A DNA stretch of 20,601 nt from assembly GCA_039181495.1 (NCBI GenBank), contig JBCDCP010000047.1, forward strand, positions 1 to 20,601. Direction: 5' to 3'. Position 1 is the stretch's first letter, and every line of letters begins with the position of its first letter. This DNA comes from JBCDCP01 sp039181495 (lineage in GTDB: Bacteria; Pseudomonadota; Alphaproteobacteria; Rhizobiales; Tepidamorphaceae). Below the pieces are notes generated by a model, which was not told the DNA's origin, did no database searches, and saw nothing but the letters and a program-made list of their open reading frames with translations. Of this stretch, positions 7,055 through 14,928 are shown piece after piece. The position numbers and the translations under genes are program-made.

Positions 7055-7555
7055 ATGGCCTTCATCGACCTGTCAGAAGATCGCGTGATCAATCCGGTGG
7101 ACACCGTTGAATCGGTGGCATCGGTCAATGAATGGCCGTTTGACCGCTCGGGGGATGATGAGATCAACATCTCTGTCCAGGGTCAGTGGACCGATTATCA
7201 CATCTCCTACACCTGGATGGATGACCTCGAAGCGCTGCACATTGCATGTGCCTTCGATCTCAAGGTGCCCGAAGGCCGCCGCAACGCGGTGCGTGATCTG
7301 GTCCAACGCATCAACGAGCAGCTTTGGGTCGGTCATTTCGATTTCTGGACCGATGAAGGCGTGCTGCTGTTCCGCCAGGCACTGCCACTTCCCGATGGTG
7401 CGGAAGCCACCCAGCGGCAATGCGAGATGCTGCTGGAATTCGCCATCGAAGCGTCTGAACGATACTATCAGGCATTCCAGTTTGTGGTCTGGGCCGGCAA
7501 GACGCCGGAGGAGGCCATGGCGGCCGCATCATTTGAGACTGTCGGCGAAGCCTGA
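7055..7555 (+). CDS. YbjN domain-containing protein
   Basis: The 166-residue protein matches the YbjN family over most of its length, with features such as WTDYHISYTWMDDLEALHI (about 46-64), VRDLVQRINEQLWVGHFD and FRQALPLPDGA. YbjN proteins have a type III secretion chaperone-like fold and are linked to stress and motility phenotypes in E. coli, but no molecular function is agreed. This one is cytosolic with no signal peptide. GAGGT (7044-7048) lies 6 bases before the ATG. It is followed by proC after 94 bases and often sits beside proC in Rhizobiales genomes. Confidence 0.88.
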   Translation: MAFIDLSEDRVINPVDTVESVASVNEWPFDRSGDDEINISVQGQWTDYHISYTWMDDLEALHIACAFDLKVPEGRRNAVRDLVQRINEQLWVGHFDFWTDEGVLLFRQALPLPDGAEATQRQCEMLLEFAIEASERYYQAFQFVVWAGKTPEEAMAAASFETVGEA

Positions 7556-7607
7556 CCTGCCGTAGCGCCTGATTAGCGATTGAGACTCTTCCGTTCCGGA
7601 CTGATAA

Positions 7608-7629
7608 CAAGCCTGACTGAGGGGGCTTG
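7608..7629 (+). repeat. Inverted repeat CAAGCC-N10-GGCTTG before proC
   Basis: A perfect 6-base inverted repeat lies 20 bases upstream of the proC start codon. It is not followed by a T-run. It could form a hairpin in the leader close to the ribosome binding site or be an operator; with this length it could also be chance. Confidence 0.25.
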
Positions 7630-7649
7630 GATTCAGCCGGAGCGGTTTC

Positions 7650-8486
7650 ATGTCTGAGAATAGGTCTTCAGCTTCATTGGCAAATGCCGGGCCAGTGTTG
7701 CTGTTCGGTGCCGGCAATATGGGCGGCGCGATGTTGCGCGGCTGGCTGGCGCTGGGGTTGCCGCCGGAGCGCGTCGCCATTGTCGATCCTGCACCAGCGG
7801 AGACGATCGCTGCCTTGGCCGATCGGGGAGTTGTCTTCAATCCCGCGCCTCAGGCGTTTCGAGCGTCGGTTCTGCTTCTTGCGGTCAAACCACAGATGTT
7901 CGCTGACGTGGCTCCCGATCTGCAGGGTCACCTCGCAGCTGAGACGGTTCTGGTGTCAGTGCTGGCCGGCACAACCATGGCACAGCTGGAGACCGTGTAC
8001 CTGGAAGGGCAACCCATTCTGCGCGTAATGCCAAACACGCCGGCAGCCATCGGTCAGGGCATGAGTGTGCTCTATGCCAATGGGCATGTTTCCGCTGAGC
8101 AGAAGCGTGAAGCCGAGGCGCTGATGGCAGCCATCGGTGATACGGCCTGGATCGACAACGAGGCTTTGATGGATGCCGTTACTGCTGTGTCGGGGAGCGG
8201 ACCTGCCTACGTGTTCCATTTGGCCGAATGCCTGGCTGCGGCCGGAACCAAGGCGGGGTTGCCGATGGATCTTGCGGATCAGCTTGCACGCCAGACGGTT
8301 GCGGGTGCCGGGGCGCTTATTGCTGCCACGGGAACCGATCCCGCGGAGCTTCGTCGCAACGTGACTTCGCCAAACGGAACAACGGCGGCAGCGCTTTCTG
8401 TTCTCATGGCTGATAACGGGCTTGGCCGGCTGCTGATCGAGGCTGTTGATGCCGCAAAACGCCGCTCTGAAGAGTTGGCGGGCTGA
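7650..8486 (+). CDS. proC: Pyrroline-5-carboxylate reductase
   Basis: ProC reduces 1-pyrroline-5-carboxylate to proline with NAD(P)H, the last step of proline synthesis. The 278-residue protein has the N-terminal Rossmann motif FGAGNMGGAM (19-28) and LAVKPQ. It also has RVMPNTPAAIGQGMS and the signature region VSGSGPAYVFHLAE with the C-terminal LRRNVTSPNGTTAAAL. GGAG precedes the ATG. It is preceded by the ybjN-family gene and followed by the TetR-like gene after 74 bases, all on the same strand, so cotranscription is possible, though a possible -10 box lies before the next gene. Confidence 0.98.
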   Translation: MSENRSSASLANAGPVLLFGAGNMGGAMLRGWLALGLPPERVAIVDPAPAETIAALADRGVVFNPAPQAFRASVLLLAVKPQMFADVAPDLQGHLAAETVLVSVLAGTTMAQLETVYLEGQPILRVMPNTPAAIGQGMSVLYANGHVSAEQKREAEALMAAIGDTAWIDNEALMDAVTAVSGSGPAYVFHLAECLAAAGTKAGLPMDLADQLARQTVAGAGALIAATGTDPAELRRNVTSPNGTTAAALSVLMADNGLGRLLIEAVDAAKRRSEELAG

Positions 8487-8504
8487 ATTCTCTACGAAGT
8501 GCGC

Positions 8505-8554
8505 TATAAATCGGGCCAAGAAGGACGGGCGCGCCTTGAGCGCCACACAGGAGG
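8505..8554 (+). promoter_or_regulatory. Possible -10 element and strong ribosome binding site before the TetR-like gene
   Basis: CTATAAAT around 8504-8511 resembles a -10 box, but no good -35 lies 16-18 bases before it. AGGAGG at 8549-8554, 6 bases before the ATG at 8561, is the best Shine-Dalgarno sequence in this block and fixes the start of the gene. Confidence 0.35.
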
Positions 8555-8560
8555 CTTGGC

Positions 8561-9349
8561 ATGGCCGAAGAAACCACAAAGAGCGATACGGGCGATCGCG
8601 AGGCTATCCGCACCGACATTGTTGATGCCGCAATGCGGCTCGCGGCCGAAACCGACTGGGAGGAGGTGCGCCTGTCGGACATTGCGGCAGAGGCTGGCGT
8701 AACACTGGCCACCCTGCGCGGTGCGTTTGACAGCAAAGGCGCCATCCTTGGCGGGTTGATCCGCGCGGTCGACCGTGCGGTGCTGGCTGAGTCCGATCCG
8801 GATATGGCGGATGAACCGGCGCGTGAAAGATTGTTCGACGTTCTTATGCGCCGTTTTGACGCTCTGAAGCCCTATCAACCGGCGCTGCGCCGGATCGCAG
8901 AAAGCTATCGTGGCGATCTCCTGGCCCTGGCTGCTTTCAACACCCGGTCCAGACGCTCGATGCAGTGGATGCTGGAAGCCGCAGGAGTTGATGCCAGCGG
9001 TAGGATGGGTCTGGCGCGCGCCCAGGTGCTGGTGTTTGCCTATGGCCGGACGCTCGATGTGTTCTTGCGCGATGAAGACCCTGGAATGGCGAGGACTATG
9101 GCTGCGCTTGACCGGAACCTGCGCCAGGCAGAGCGGCTGGCGCGGGCGTCCTCGCGGTTTCTGGATGGGGCAAGCGGATTTGGACGGATCGCGAGGGGAC
9201 TCGCCGATGTTGTGGCTGGCCGCCGGCGCCGGCGTCGATATGACGACGAAGACGCCTACGAAGATGCATATGGCTACGAGTCCGATGACGTCTGGGCCGA
9301 TGGCGACGATGACGACGGGTCTTCTGGCGACACTCGTAAGCTTCACTAA
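8561..9349 (+). CDS. TetR/COQ9-like protein with an Arg-rich then acidic C-terminal tail
   Basis: The 262-residue protein opens with a TetR-type helix-turn-helix region (about 15-60: IVDAAMRLAAETDWEEVRL, then SDIAAEAGVTLATLRGAFDSK). The body (about 65-215) is all-helical and alanine-rich. The recognition-helix segment TLATLRGAF lacks the usual Tyr-Phe pair seen in most TetR repressors, so a lipid-binding COQ9-like role, known for TetR-fold proteins in ubiquinone synthesis, is an alternative to DNA binding. The end is unusual: six Arg in a row (221-226), then an Asp/Glu/Tyr-rich tail with almost no hydrophobic residues (227-256). AGGAGG gives a firm start. It lies between proC and csaA, and csaA starts 23 bases later, so these two are likely cotranscribed. 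Target and ligand are unknown. Confidence 0.82.
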   Translation: MAEETTKSDTGDREAIRTDIVDAAMRLAAETDWEEVRLSDIAAEAGVTLATLRGAFDSKGAILGGLIRAVDRAVLAESDPDMADEPARERLFDVLMRRFDALKPYQPALRRIAESYRGDLLALAAFNTRSRRSMQWMLEAAGVDASGRMGLARAQVLVFAYGRTLDVFLRDEDPGMARTMAALDRNLRQAERLARASSRFLDGASGFGRIARGLADVVAGRRRRRRYDDEDAYEDAYGYESDDVWADGDDDDGSSGDTRKLH

Positions 9350-9372
9350 TCGACCCTGACTGGAGCCTGCAG

Positions 9373-9729
9373 ATGTCTGAAGAGTCCCAACCCGACGTCA
9401 TTGCCTTCGAAGACTTTCTCAAGGTTGATATCCGCGCCGGCACAGTGATCGATGCGCAGCCCTTTCCCGAAGCGCGCAGGCCAGCCTTCAAGCTGTGGAT
9501 CGATTTCGGCCCGGAGATCGGGACAAGAAAATGCTCGGCTCAGATCACCGAGCACTACGCACTCGAGGATCTGATCGGGCGGCAGGTGATGGCAGTGGTG
9601 AACTTTCCGCCGCGCCAGATCGGCAAGTTCATGTCGGAAGTTCTGACGTTGGGCTATTCCGACGATGAAGGTCACATTGTGTTGGCGCAGGTGGACAAGC
9701 CCGTGCCAAACGGTACGCGGTTGCACTGA
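9373..9729 (+). CDS. csaA: tRNA-binding protein CsaA (EMAP II-like fold)
   Basis: The 118-residue protein is a single tRNA-binding OB-fold domain. The CsaA signature is visible: FEDFLKVDIRAGTVIDAQPF (about 12-31), then PEARRPAFKLWIDFG, CSAQIT and the RQVMAVVNFPPRQIGKFMSE segment. CsaA dimers bind tRNA and have been described as secretion-related chaperones in Bacillus; the role in alphaproteobacteria is not settled. Length is typical. GGAG (9362-9365) lies 7 bases before the ATG. It follows the TetR-like gene by 23 bases. Confidence 0.95.
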   Translation: MSEESQPDVIAFEDFLKVDIRAGTVIDAQPFPEARRPAFKLWIDFGPEIGTRKCSAQITEHYALEDLIGRQVMAVVNFPPRQIGKFMSEVLTLGYSDDEGHIVLAQVDKPVPNGTRLH

Positions 9730-9760
9730 CGGACTGTTGTTGCTGATCTGTAGCTTCAGC

Positions 9761-9826
9761 GCTTTGCAAAGCCGTTATTGTTCGTGTTTTGCGATCAGTG
9801 TTTTGATCGTACTCCCGCAAATTTGC
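9761..9826. promoter_or_regulatory. Palindrome-rich region upstream of the yceI/b561 genes
   Basis: The 247-base gap between csaA and yceI contains three symmetric elements: the perfect palindrome GCTTTGCAAAGC (9761-9772), the inverted repeat CGATCA-N6-TGATCG (9792-9809) and the palindrome GCAAATTTGC (9817-9826). None is followed by a T-run, so they are not plain terminators. They are candidate operators for the two YceI genes downstream, or a weak end for the csaA transcript. I see no convincing promoter pair, and nothing else in the rest of the gap. Confidence 0.35.
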
Positions 9827-9976
9827 ACGCAAACGCCCTTGCCGCGATGGCAGGATGACGCCACGTCCTCCGGGTCGGCGGCAGCCATGCGGCCCGGCAG
9901 ATGAATTTCAGTGGCTTCAAGCCCCGGCCGTGCCTTCCCTCGCGCGGATTCCGGGCGCAAAGCGGAGAATACGACC

Positions 9977-10591
9977 ATGCTCAACTATCGCACCGTTATC
10001 GCCGGCGCCGCAGGCGCGTTGTTCGCAGTTCAGGCGCATGCGGCAAGTCTCGATGTTCCCAGCGGTACCTACGCTCTCGACGTGACCCATGGTTCGATCG
10101 TCTTCAAGATCGATCATATCGGCCTGTCGTTCTATACAGCGCGCTTCAACACGTTTGATGCGACCGTCACCCTTGATGCCGACGACGTATCGCAGAGTGC
10201 AGTCGAAGTGACCGTCCAGACCGATTCGATTGACACCGACTATCCGTTTGCCGACCGCAAGGATTTCAATGCCGAGCTGCGCAAGCCGGAGTGGCTAAAC
10301 GTAGATGAGTTTCCGCAGGCCACATTCAGGTCCACGGGTATAGAGATCACCGGTGACAACACTGCCAAAATTACCGGTGATTTCAGTTTCCGCGGTGTCA
10401 CTCAACCGGTAACGCTTGATGCGCGTCTCAATGGAGCGTTGCCCAAGCATCCGTTCATGGACGCGGCGGCTCTTGGCATCTCTGCGGAAGGAACTCTGAC
10501 GCGGACCGATTTCGGCTTCGACCGCTTCATTCCCAATGTGGGGGATGAGGTTCAGATCCTTATTGAAGCCGAGTTTGTCGAGCAGAAGTAA
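9977..10591 (+). CDS. YceI family periplasmic lipid-binding protein
   Basis: The ATG at 9977 is preferred over the in-frame one at 9911 because GGAGA lies 9 bases before it and a signal peptide begins there: a short basic start, a hydrophobic core AGAAGALFAVQ and an AHA cleavage site near residue 22. The 204-residue product is a YceI lipocalin-like beta-barrel with YALDVTHGSIVFKIDHIGLS, TDYPFADRKDFNAELRKPEW, FRGVTQPVTLDARLNG and TLTRTDFGFDRFIPNVGDEV. YceI-type proteins bind polyisoprenoids, and a Thermus member was crystallised with a long isoprenoid; ligand here is inferred. It lies 32 bases before the b561-YceI fusion, so the two form a likely operon that places a free periplasmic YceI beside a membrane-tethered one. 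Confidence 0.94.
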   Translation: MLNYRTVIAGAAGALFAVQAHAASLDVPSGTYALDVTHGSIVFKIDHIGLSFYTARFNTFDATVTLDADDVSQSAVEVTVQTDSIDTDYPFADRKDFNAELRKPEWLNVDEFPQATFRSTGIEITGDNTAKITGDFSFRGVTQPVTLDARLNGALPKHPFMDAAALGISAEGTLTRTDFGFDRFIPNVGDEVQILIEAEFVEQK

Positions 10592-10623
10592 GACGCTCAG
10601 CTGACGGTTGGGGGGTTCGTGCC

Positions 10624-11901
10624 ATGGCTCAGAACATGATTGAGACCGCATCTGATGCGGCGTTTGGCACGGCCTCCACGACAGCCCGGTCCGACACCCG
10701 ATACACCAGCGTTGCGATGATCCTGCATTGGATCATCGCCGCTGCGATCCTGTTTCAGCTCGCATCCGGCTGGTGGATGCATGAAGCCGGCGACGAGGGT
10801 GGGACATTCATCTTCATCCTGTTCCAGGTCCACAAGACCGCCGGCATTACCGTGCTCGCGCTGACCCTCATGCGTATTGTCTGGCGGCTGGCACATCCGA
10901 CGCCGCCGCTACCTGCCGGAATGTCACTGTTTGAGCGGTTGGCGGCGCATGGCGCCCATATCGGGCTCTATGCCCTCATGATTCTGGTGCCGCTGTCCGG
11001 CTGGGCGATGGTCTCGGTCTCACCGACTGGTGTGCCGACCTATTACCTGCTGCTGGAGAGCCTTCCTTTCAGCCATCTTCCCATCGATGTTTCCGATCAG
11101 AAGATTGCCGAAGAGCGGCTCATCTTCGTTCATATGGTGCTTGCTTACACGATGGGAGCACTGATGCTGGCTCACGTTGCGGCAGCGTTGAAGCATCAGT
11201 TCATATCGCGCGATGGCCTCTTGATGCGCATGATCCCGGGATCGGGTCTCCCGGTGGCCAGTGCGGCACGGCCAGTGGTCGGCATTGTTGCTTTCACTTT
11301 GGGTGCCACATTGATTGCTGGCGGCATCGTCGCGGGGCGCGCCAATGCGCCGGAAACGACTATTGAAGCGGCGACGCAGAGTCTCGGCGACTGGCAGGTC
11401 GATGCTGCCAACAGCACATTGGGCTTCGTTGTCGAGTTCAGCGGCAAGCCCGTTGATGGCGGTTTCGCCCAGTGGACGGCCGACATCACATTTGAACCGG
11501 ACCAGCTCGAACAGTCTCGTGCGGAGATTGTTGTCCAGACCGCGTCGGTGACGATCAACGATTCCAACCTCAACGGGCAGGCTGCCGGATCGGATGGCTT
11601 TGCCAGCGACGACCATCCCGACGCGGTATTCGTTTCCGAGGATTTCGCGCAGAACCCCGATGGCGGCTATCTGGCCAACGGGACACTGACCATTCGCGGC
11701 ATAAGCGTGCCGCTGACGCTGAACTTCACCTTCGAAGAAACGGACGGCGTGGCGCAAGTCGCGGGCTCAGGCGATGTCGACCGACTTGCTTTCGGGATTG
11801 GACAGTCCAACGCCTCCAATGAGGGTTGGCTCAAATTCCCTGTTGAGATCGTGTTCGATCTGACGGCCAGCCGCGCAAAGGATCCGGAGTCGGGCTCCTA
11901 G
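10624..11901 (+). CDS. Cytochrome b561 - YceI fusion protein
   Basis: The 425-residue protein joins two domains. The N-terminal part (about 25-205) is a four-helix cytochrome b561 domain with candidate haem-ligand His residues at 35 (MILHWI), 70 (FQVHKTAG), 170 (FVHMVL) and 184 (LAHVAAALKHQ). One further membrane helix (about 216-236) follows. The C-terminal part (about 255-419) is a YceI lipocalin-like domain (DWQVDAANSTLGFVVEFSG, NGTLTIRGISVPLTLNFTF, DRLAFGIGQ). Membrane order suggests the YceI domain faces the periplasm. Bacterial b561 proteins of this type pass electrons from the quinone pool, and YceI binds isoprenoids, so the protein may handle quinone-linked electrons or an isoprenoid substrate; this is inference. 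A G-run (10609-10614) serves as ribosome binding site. It converges with the kinase gene. Confidence 0.93.
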   Translation: MAQNMIETASDAAFGTASTTARSDTRYTSVAMILHWIIAAAILFQLASGWWMHEAGDEGGTFIFILFQVHKTAGITVLALTLMRIVWRLAHPTPPLPAGMSLFERLAAHGAHIGLYALMILVPLSGWAMVSVSPTGVPTYYLLLESLPFSHLPIDVSDQKIAEERLIFVHMVLAYTMGALMLAHVAAALKHQFISRDGLLMRMIPGSGLPVASAARPVVGIVAFTLGATLIAGGIVAGRANAPETTIEAATQSLGDWQVDAANSTLGFVVEFSGKPVDGGFAQWTADITFEPDQLEQSRAEIVVQTASVTINDSNLNGQAAGSDGFASDDHPDAVFVSEDFAQNPDGGYLANGTLTIRGISVPLTLNFTFEETDGVAQVAGSGDVDRLAFGIGQSNASNEGWLKFPVEIVFDLTASRAKDPESGS

Positions 11902-11955
11902 ACAGAGCAGGTTTCCTGCCGAGTTCCTGAACTAGGACGTGACTTGGGGAGCCAC

Positions 11956-13374
11956 CTAGACCGGGATCCTGATCTCCGCTTTGAGGCCGCCAAGATCGCT
12001 GCTATCCAGCTCGATGTCGCCTCCGTGGCCGCGTGCCACATCGATGGCGATGGCAAGGCCAAGCCCGGTCCCGCCGACATCCTGATTGCGGGCATCATCG
12101 CCGCGGAAGAACGGGCGGAATACGGCTTCGCGCATGTCCTCAGGGATGCCGGGGCCATCATCTTCGACCGTCACCGTAAGCCAATCTTCGGTCCGCTCGC
12201 CGGCGATTCTGATCCTGTCGCCAAATCGGCAGGCGTTGTCCACGAGGTTCGTCAGGCAACGCTTGAAGGCCTGGGGGCGTAACGTGACGACTGGTTCGCC
12301 CTCAAATGAAACTTCGGTTGCGTGGCCGCTGCGCTCTGCATCGCCGCGGAGCTCTTCAAGCAGCGCGTCAATGCTGATTTCGGCAGCCTGCTCGCCCATA
12401 TCACCCCGGGCAAACGCCATGTACTCCTCGAGCATGTCCTGCATTTCGTAGACATCGCGTGCCAGCTCGTCGACCTCCGGCCCTTTTCCGATCAGAGCCA
12501 ATTGCAGTTTGAAGCGGGTCAGGATGGTGCGCAGGTCGTGGCTGACGCCGGCGAGCATGGTCGTCCTTTGAACGATCTGCCGTTCGATGCGATCGCGCAT
12601 CTGAATGAACGCGGTTGACGCACGGCGCACTTCACGGGCGCCCGAGGGCTTGAAGTCCTCAGGGACATCGCGGCCCTTGCCAAAATCCTCAGCTGCATCG
12701 GCGAGTTGCTGGATCGGCTTGATCTGATTGCGCATGAAGGTGGTGGCGAGGAACAGCAGCACCAGTGACGTCACCACCATCCAGACGATGAAGATGTGAG
12801 AGTTGGACGCATACGTCTGGCTGCGGCGCGCATAGACGCGCAGGACGGCATCCTCGAGCTGGATACGAATCTCGACGATGTTTGACCGGCCAACCGTGTC
12901 GATCCAGAAAGGCCTGCCGATCTGACGGGTGATCTCCCGTGACAGCGTTGAATCGAGCAGCGAGAAGAATGGTTTTTCCGTTGCCGGGGGCAGGGGGTCA
13001 GGCGGCAGGAAGGCAATGGTCAAGCCGAGATTTCCGGCTGCAATCTCAGTCAGCGTCCGGCGTTCTTCGTCCTGCGGATAGTTCTCATAGACCTCAATGA
13101 TCGCGGCGATGTTCTGCGTCACCATGGACGACAGCCGGAAGGTAACCGTCTGCCAATGGCGTTCCATGAATACGAAGGCCACCACGCCCTGGAGGATCAC
13201 GATTGGCAGGATGATGATCATCATGGAACGGGCGTAGAGCCCCTTCGGCATGTGATCGGATAGCCATTCCAGGAGATGGCGAACGCCCGGTTGGCGGCCG
13301 AAACCGCGCAGACCGCGCTTGAAGACATGCCGGCCGGCCCGTGCGCCGCGCGATAGATCTGGGATAGAGACCAT
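11956..13374 (-). CDS. Two-component sensor histidine kinase, EnvZ-like (HAMP-HisKA-HATPase)
   Basis: The 472-residue inner-membrane kinase has a basic N-terminal stretch, TM1 (about 50-70, MMIIILPIVILQGVVAFVF), a periplasmic sensor loop (about 71-192), TM2 (about 193-213), HAMP (about 214-270) and HisKA with phospho-acceptor H279 in GVSHDLRT. The HATPase part has N-box NLVDNACRF (376-384), G1 DDGPGI (405-410), PFFRGD, and G2 GGTGLGLA (434-441). This set is that of an EnvZ-type kinase. It lies 63 bases after the response regulator gene on the same strand, so it is its likely partner. The signal is unknown; the loop has no named ligand domain. A start at residue 42 (MPKGLYARS) is an alternative and would match many homologues; the ATG at 13374 is the longer choice. 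Confidence 0.95.
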   Translation of the reverse strand: MVSIPDLSRGARAGRHVFKRGLRGFGRQPGVRHLLEWLSDHMPKGLYARSMMIIILPIVILQGVVAFVFMERHWQTVTFRLSSMVTQNIAAIIEVYENYPQDEERRTLTEIAAGNLGLTIAFLPPDPLPPATEKPFFSLLDSTLSREITRQIGRPFWIDTVGRSNIVEIRIQLEDAVLRVYARRSQTYASNSHIFIVWMVVTSLVLLFLATTFMRNQIKPIQQLADAAEDFGKGRDVPEDFKPSGAREVRRASTAFIQMRDRIERQIVQRTTMLAGVSHDLRTILTRFKLQLALIGKGPEVDELARDVYEMQDMLEEYMAFARGDMGEQAAEISIDALLEELRGDAERSGHATEVSFEGEPVVTLRPQAFKRCLTNLVDNACRFGDRIRIAGERTEDWLTVTVEDDGPGIPEDMREAVFRPFFRGDDARNQDVGGTGLGLAIAIDVARGHGGDIELDSSDLGGLKAEIRIPV

Positions 13375-13437
13375 GTTGCCTGAGTTCGTTCTGCCAAATC
13401 TGCGCCGGAACCTCCCTCCAGCGCGCCTGGCCGCATC

Positions 13438-14187
13438 TTATGTCACATTGAGCCGGTAGCCGAGCCCCCGCACGGTTTGCAGCAACATGGGATTCGCCGG
13501 ATCGATCTCAAGCTTGCGGCGCAATCGATTGATCTGCACGTCGACGGCTCGTTCGCTGCCATCCTCTCCTGCAAGTTCGTGGCGCGGCACTGTCTCATTG
13601 GGGTTGGCGGCGAAAACGGTCAGGAATTCGCGTTCGCGATCGGTTAATCGCACGATCTCGCCATGACGTTTGAGTTCGCCCCGATCAGGATCGAAGGTGA
13701 AGGGACCAAAACTGAGCAACCCAAGGTCATCGTCGTCTGGTTGTTGGCGGCGCAGAATGGCTGAGACCCGCAGAAGCAATTCGCGCGGCTCGAAGGGCTT
13801 GCCGAGGTAATCGTCTACCCCGGCTTCCAATCCTTCAATCCGGTTATCTGTTTCGGCGCGCGCCGTCAGCATCAGAATCGGCACTGCCGACGTTTCCCGG
13901 AGCTGTGCCGCGAAAGACAAGCCTGACTGGCCGGGCATCATGACATCGAGGATGATCAGATCGAAGGCCATTCCGGTCAGTTTGCGGTCGGCTTCTTCGG
14001 CGCTGTCGGCTGTGGTCACACGATAACCGTTCCCGGTCAGATAACGGCTCAGGAGATTGCGGATCCGGCTGTCATCATCGACGACAAGCAGATGCGCAGC
14101 GTCGTCGGGCAAAGTCATCGGTGTGGTTACGGCGCCGTTGCCTGATGCAGGCTTTCCACTCTCTGTGGGATCGGCTGGACGTGTCAT
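13438..14187 (-). CDS. OmpR/PhoB-type response regulator (PetR-like)
   Basis: The 249-residue protein has a receiver domain (about 31-147) with acidic pocket D37-D39, phospho-acceptor D81 (LIILDVMMPG), T108 and K130 (GKPFEP). It ends in an OmpR-type winged helix (about 157-249) with RLTDREREFLTVFA and the recognition region ERAVDVQINRLRRKLE. A strong GGAGG (14194-14198), 6 bases before the ATG at 14187, fixes the start, leaving about 28 disordered residues before the receiver. It follows a MarR-type gene by 62 bases and precedes the kinase gene. The MarR/OmpR order resembles petP-petR of Rhodobacter capsulatus, where both are needed for bc1 expression. No bc1 genes are in this window, so the regulon is inferred only. 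Confidence 0.94.
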   Translation of the reverse strand: MTRPADPTESGKPASGNGAVTTPMTLPDDAAHLLVVDDDSRIRNLLSRYLTGNGYRVTTADSAEEADRKLTGMAFDLIILDVMMPGQSGLSFAAQLRETSAVPILMLTARAETDNRIEGLEAGVDDYLGKPFEPRELLLRVSAILRRQQPDDDDLGLLSFGPFTFDPDRGELKRHGEIVRLTDREREFLTVFAANPNETVPRHELAGEDGSERAVDVQINRLRRKLEIDPANPMLLQTVRGLGYRLNVT

Positions 14188-14193
14188 GATCGG

Positions 14194-14198
14194 CCTCC
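14194..14198 (-). promoter_or_regulatory. Ribosome binding site of the response regulator gene
   Basis: Minus-strand GGAGG, 6 bases before the ATG at 14185-14187. It decides the start over the internal Met 24 codons later. Confidence 0.8.
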
Positions 14199-14249
14199 GG
14201 GGTGTTTATCGCACTCGCATGGTGCCTGGGACCTTGGTCGGCACGCGGC

Positions 14250-14801
14250 TCAGGCGTTGCCGTCAACTGGTTCCCGTCCGCTGGCAACCCGATCGAGCAC
14301 TTTGGCTCTTTCTCCGGCATCAATAAGGCCGCGCAGAAAAGCAGCCCCGGCATCTTCAGTCGTTACTTCATCCATGGTGGCGAGGGCCTTCGCTTGTGTC
14401 ACACGCGCAATCTGCAGTTCGAGCAGGTGAGCAGCAAGTTCTGCGCCTTTGTCGCTCACGAAAAGGCGCCTCTGGCGGCGGTCGGCGGTTCCGGCACGTT
14501 GGCTGATGAATCCCTCATCAATCATCTGACGAAGGACGCGCGAAAGGCTCTGCTTGGTGATTTTGAGGATGTCGAGCAGTTCTGCCACGGTCAGCCCGGG
14601 GTTGCGGTTGACGAAATGCAGAACCCGGTGATGCGCGCGGCCGAAGCCATAATGATCAAGAACCGCGTCCGGCTCGGCCACAAAGTCGCGATAGGCAAAG
14701 AACAACAGCTCAATCAGCTCGATCGCTGCTGCATCGCCCGCCGCGGTGGCGTGTGTCTGGCTGGTCTCGTCAGCATCATGTCTGGTTGTTGATGTGTTCA
14801 T
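14250..14801 (-). CDS. MarR family transcriptional regulator (PetP-like)
   Basis: The 183-residue protein is a MarR-type winged helix. After a polar N-terminus it shows RDFVAEPDAVLDHYGFGRAH, then the helix-turn-helix LTVAELLDILKITKQSLSRVLRQMIDEGFI (about 70-99), the wing with TADRRQRRLFVSDKG, and a helical dimerisation end. The frame is open to 14894, but the ATG at 14799-14801 (MNTSTTRHDADE) gives the usual family length; neither start has a strong Shine-Dalgarno. It is the first gene of a run with the response regulator and kinase, and it is divergent from ilvE. A TTGACA-N8-TGTCAA repeat in the shared upstream region is a good candidate for its own operator. The PetP comparison is from gene order and family, not proof of the same role. 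Confidence 0.92.
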   Translation of the reverse strand: MNTSTTRHDADETSQTHATAAGDAAAIELIELLFFAYRDFVAEPDAVLDHYGFGRAHHRVLHFVNRNPGLTVAELLDILKITKQSLSRVLRQMIDEGFISQRAGTADRRQRRLFVSDKGAELAAHLLELQIARVTQAKALATMDEVTTEDAGAAFLRGLIDAGERAKVLDRVASGREPVDGNA

Positions 14802-14928
14802 CTGCTCGCAGCGTTTGAGTTCGGTCTTTCGGCAACCGGGGTAATCAAGCCATCCAAGGGATGCAATTGATGGACGGCAGCCATGCGCGCGCATCTTACA
14901 GGATCACGATGAAAATACGTCAGTGATA

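Noticed and set aside
8504..9346. 280-codon minus-strand frame opposite the TetR-like gene
   Set aside because: No recognisable motifs; the plus-strand gene has an AGGAGG site and a helix-turn-helix.
11020..11757. 245-codon minus-strand frame opposite the b561-YceI fusion
   Set aside because: Shadow of a clear two-domain membrane protein; no start signal or family features.
11907..11919. GCAGG-TTT-CCTGC hairpin between the convergent b561-YceI and kinase genes
   Set aside because: Five-base stem without a T-run; too weak to call a terminator.
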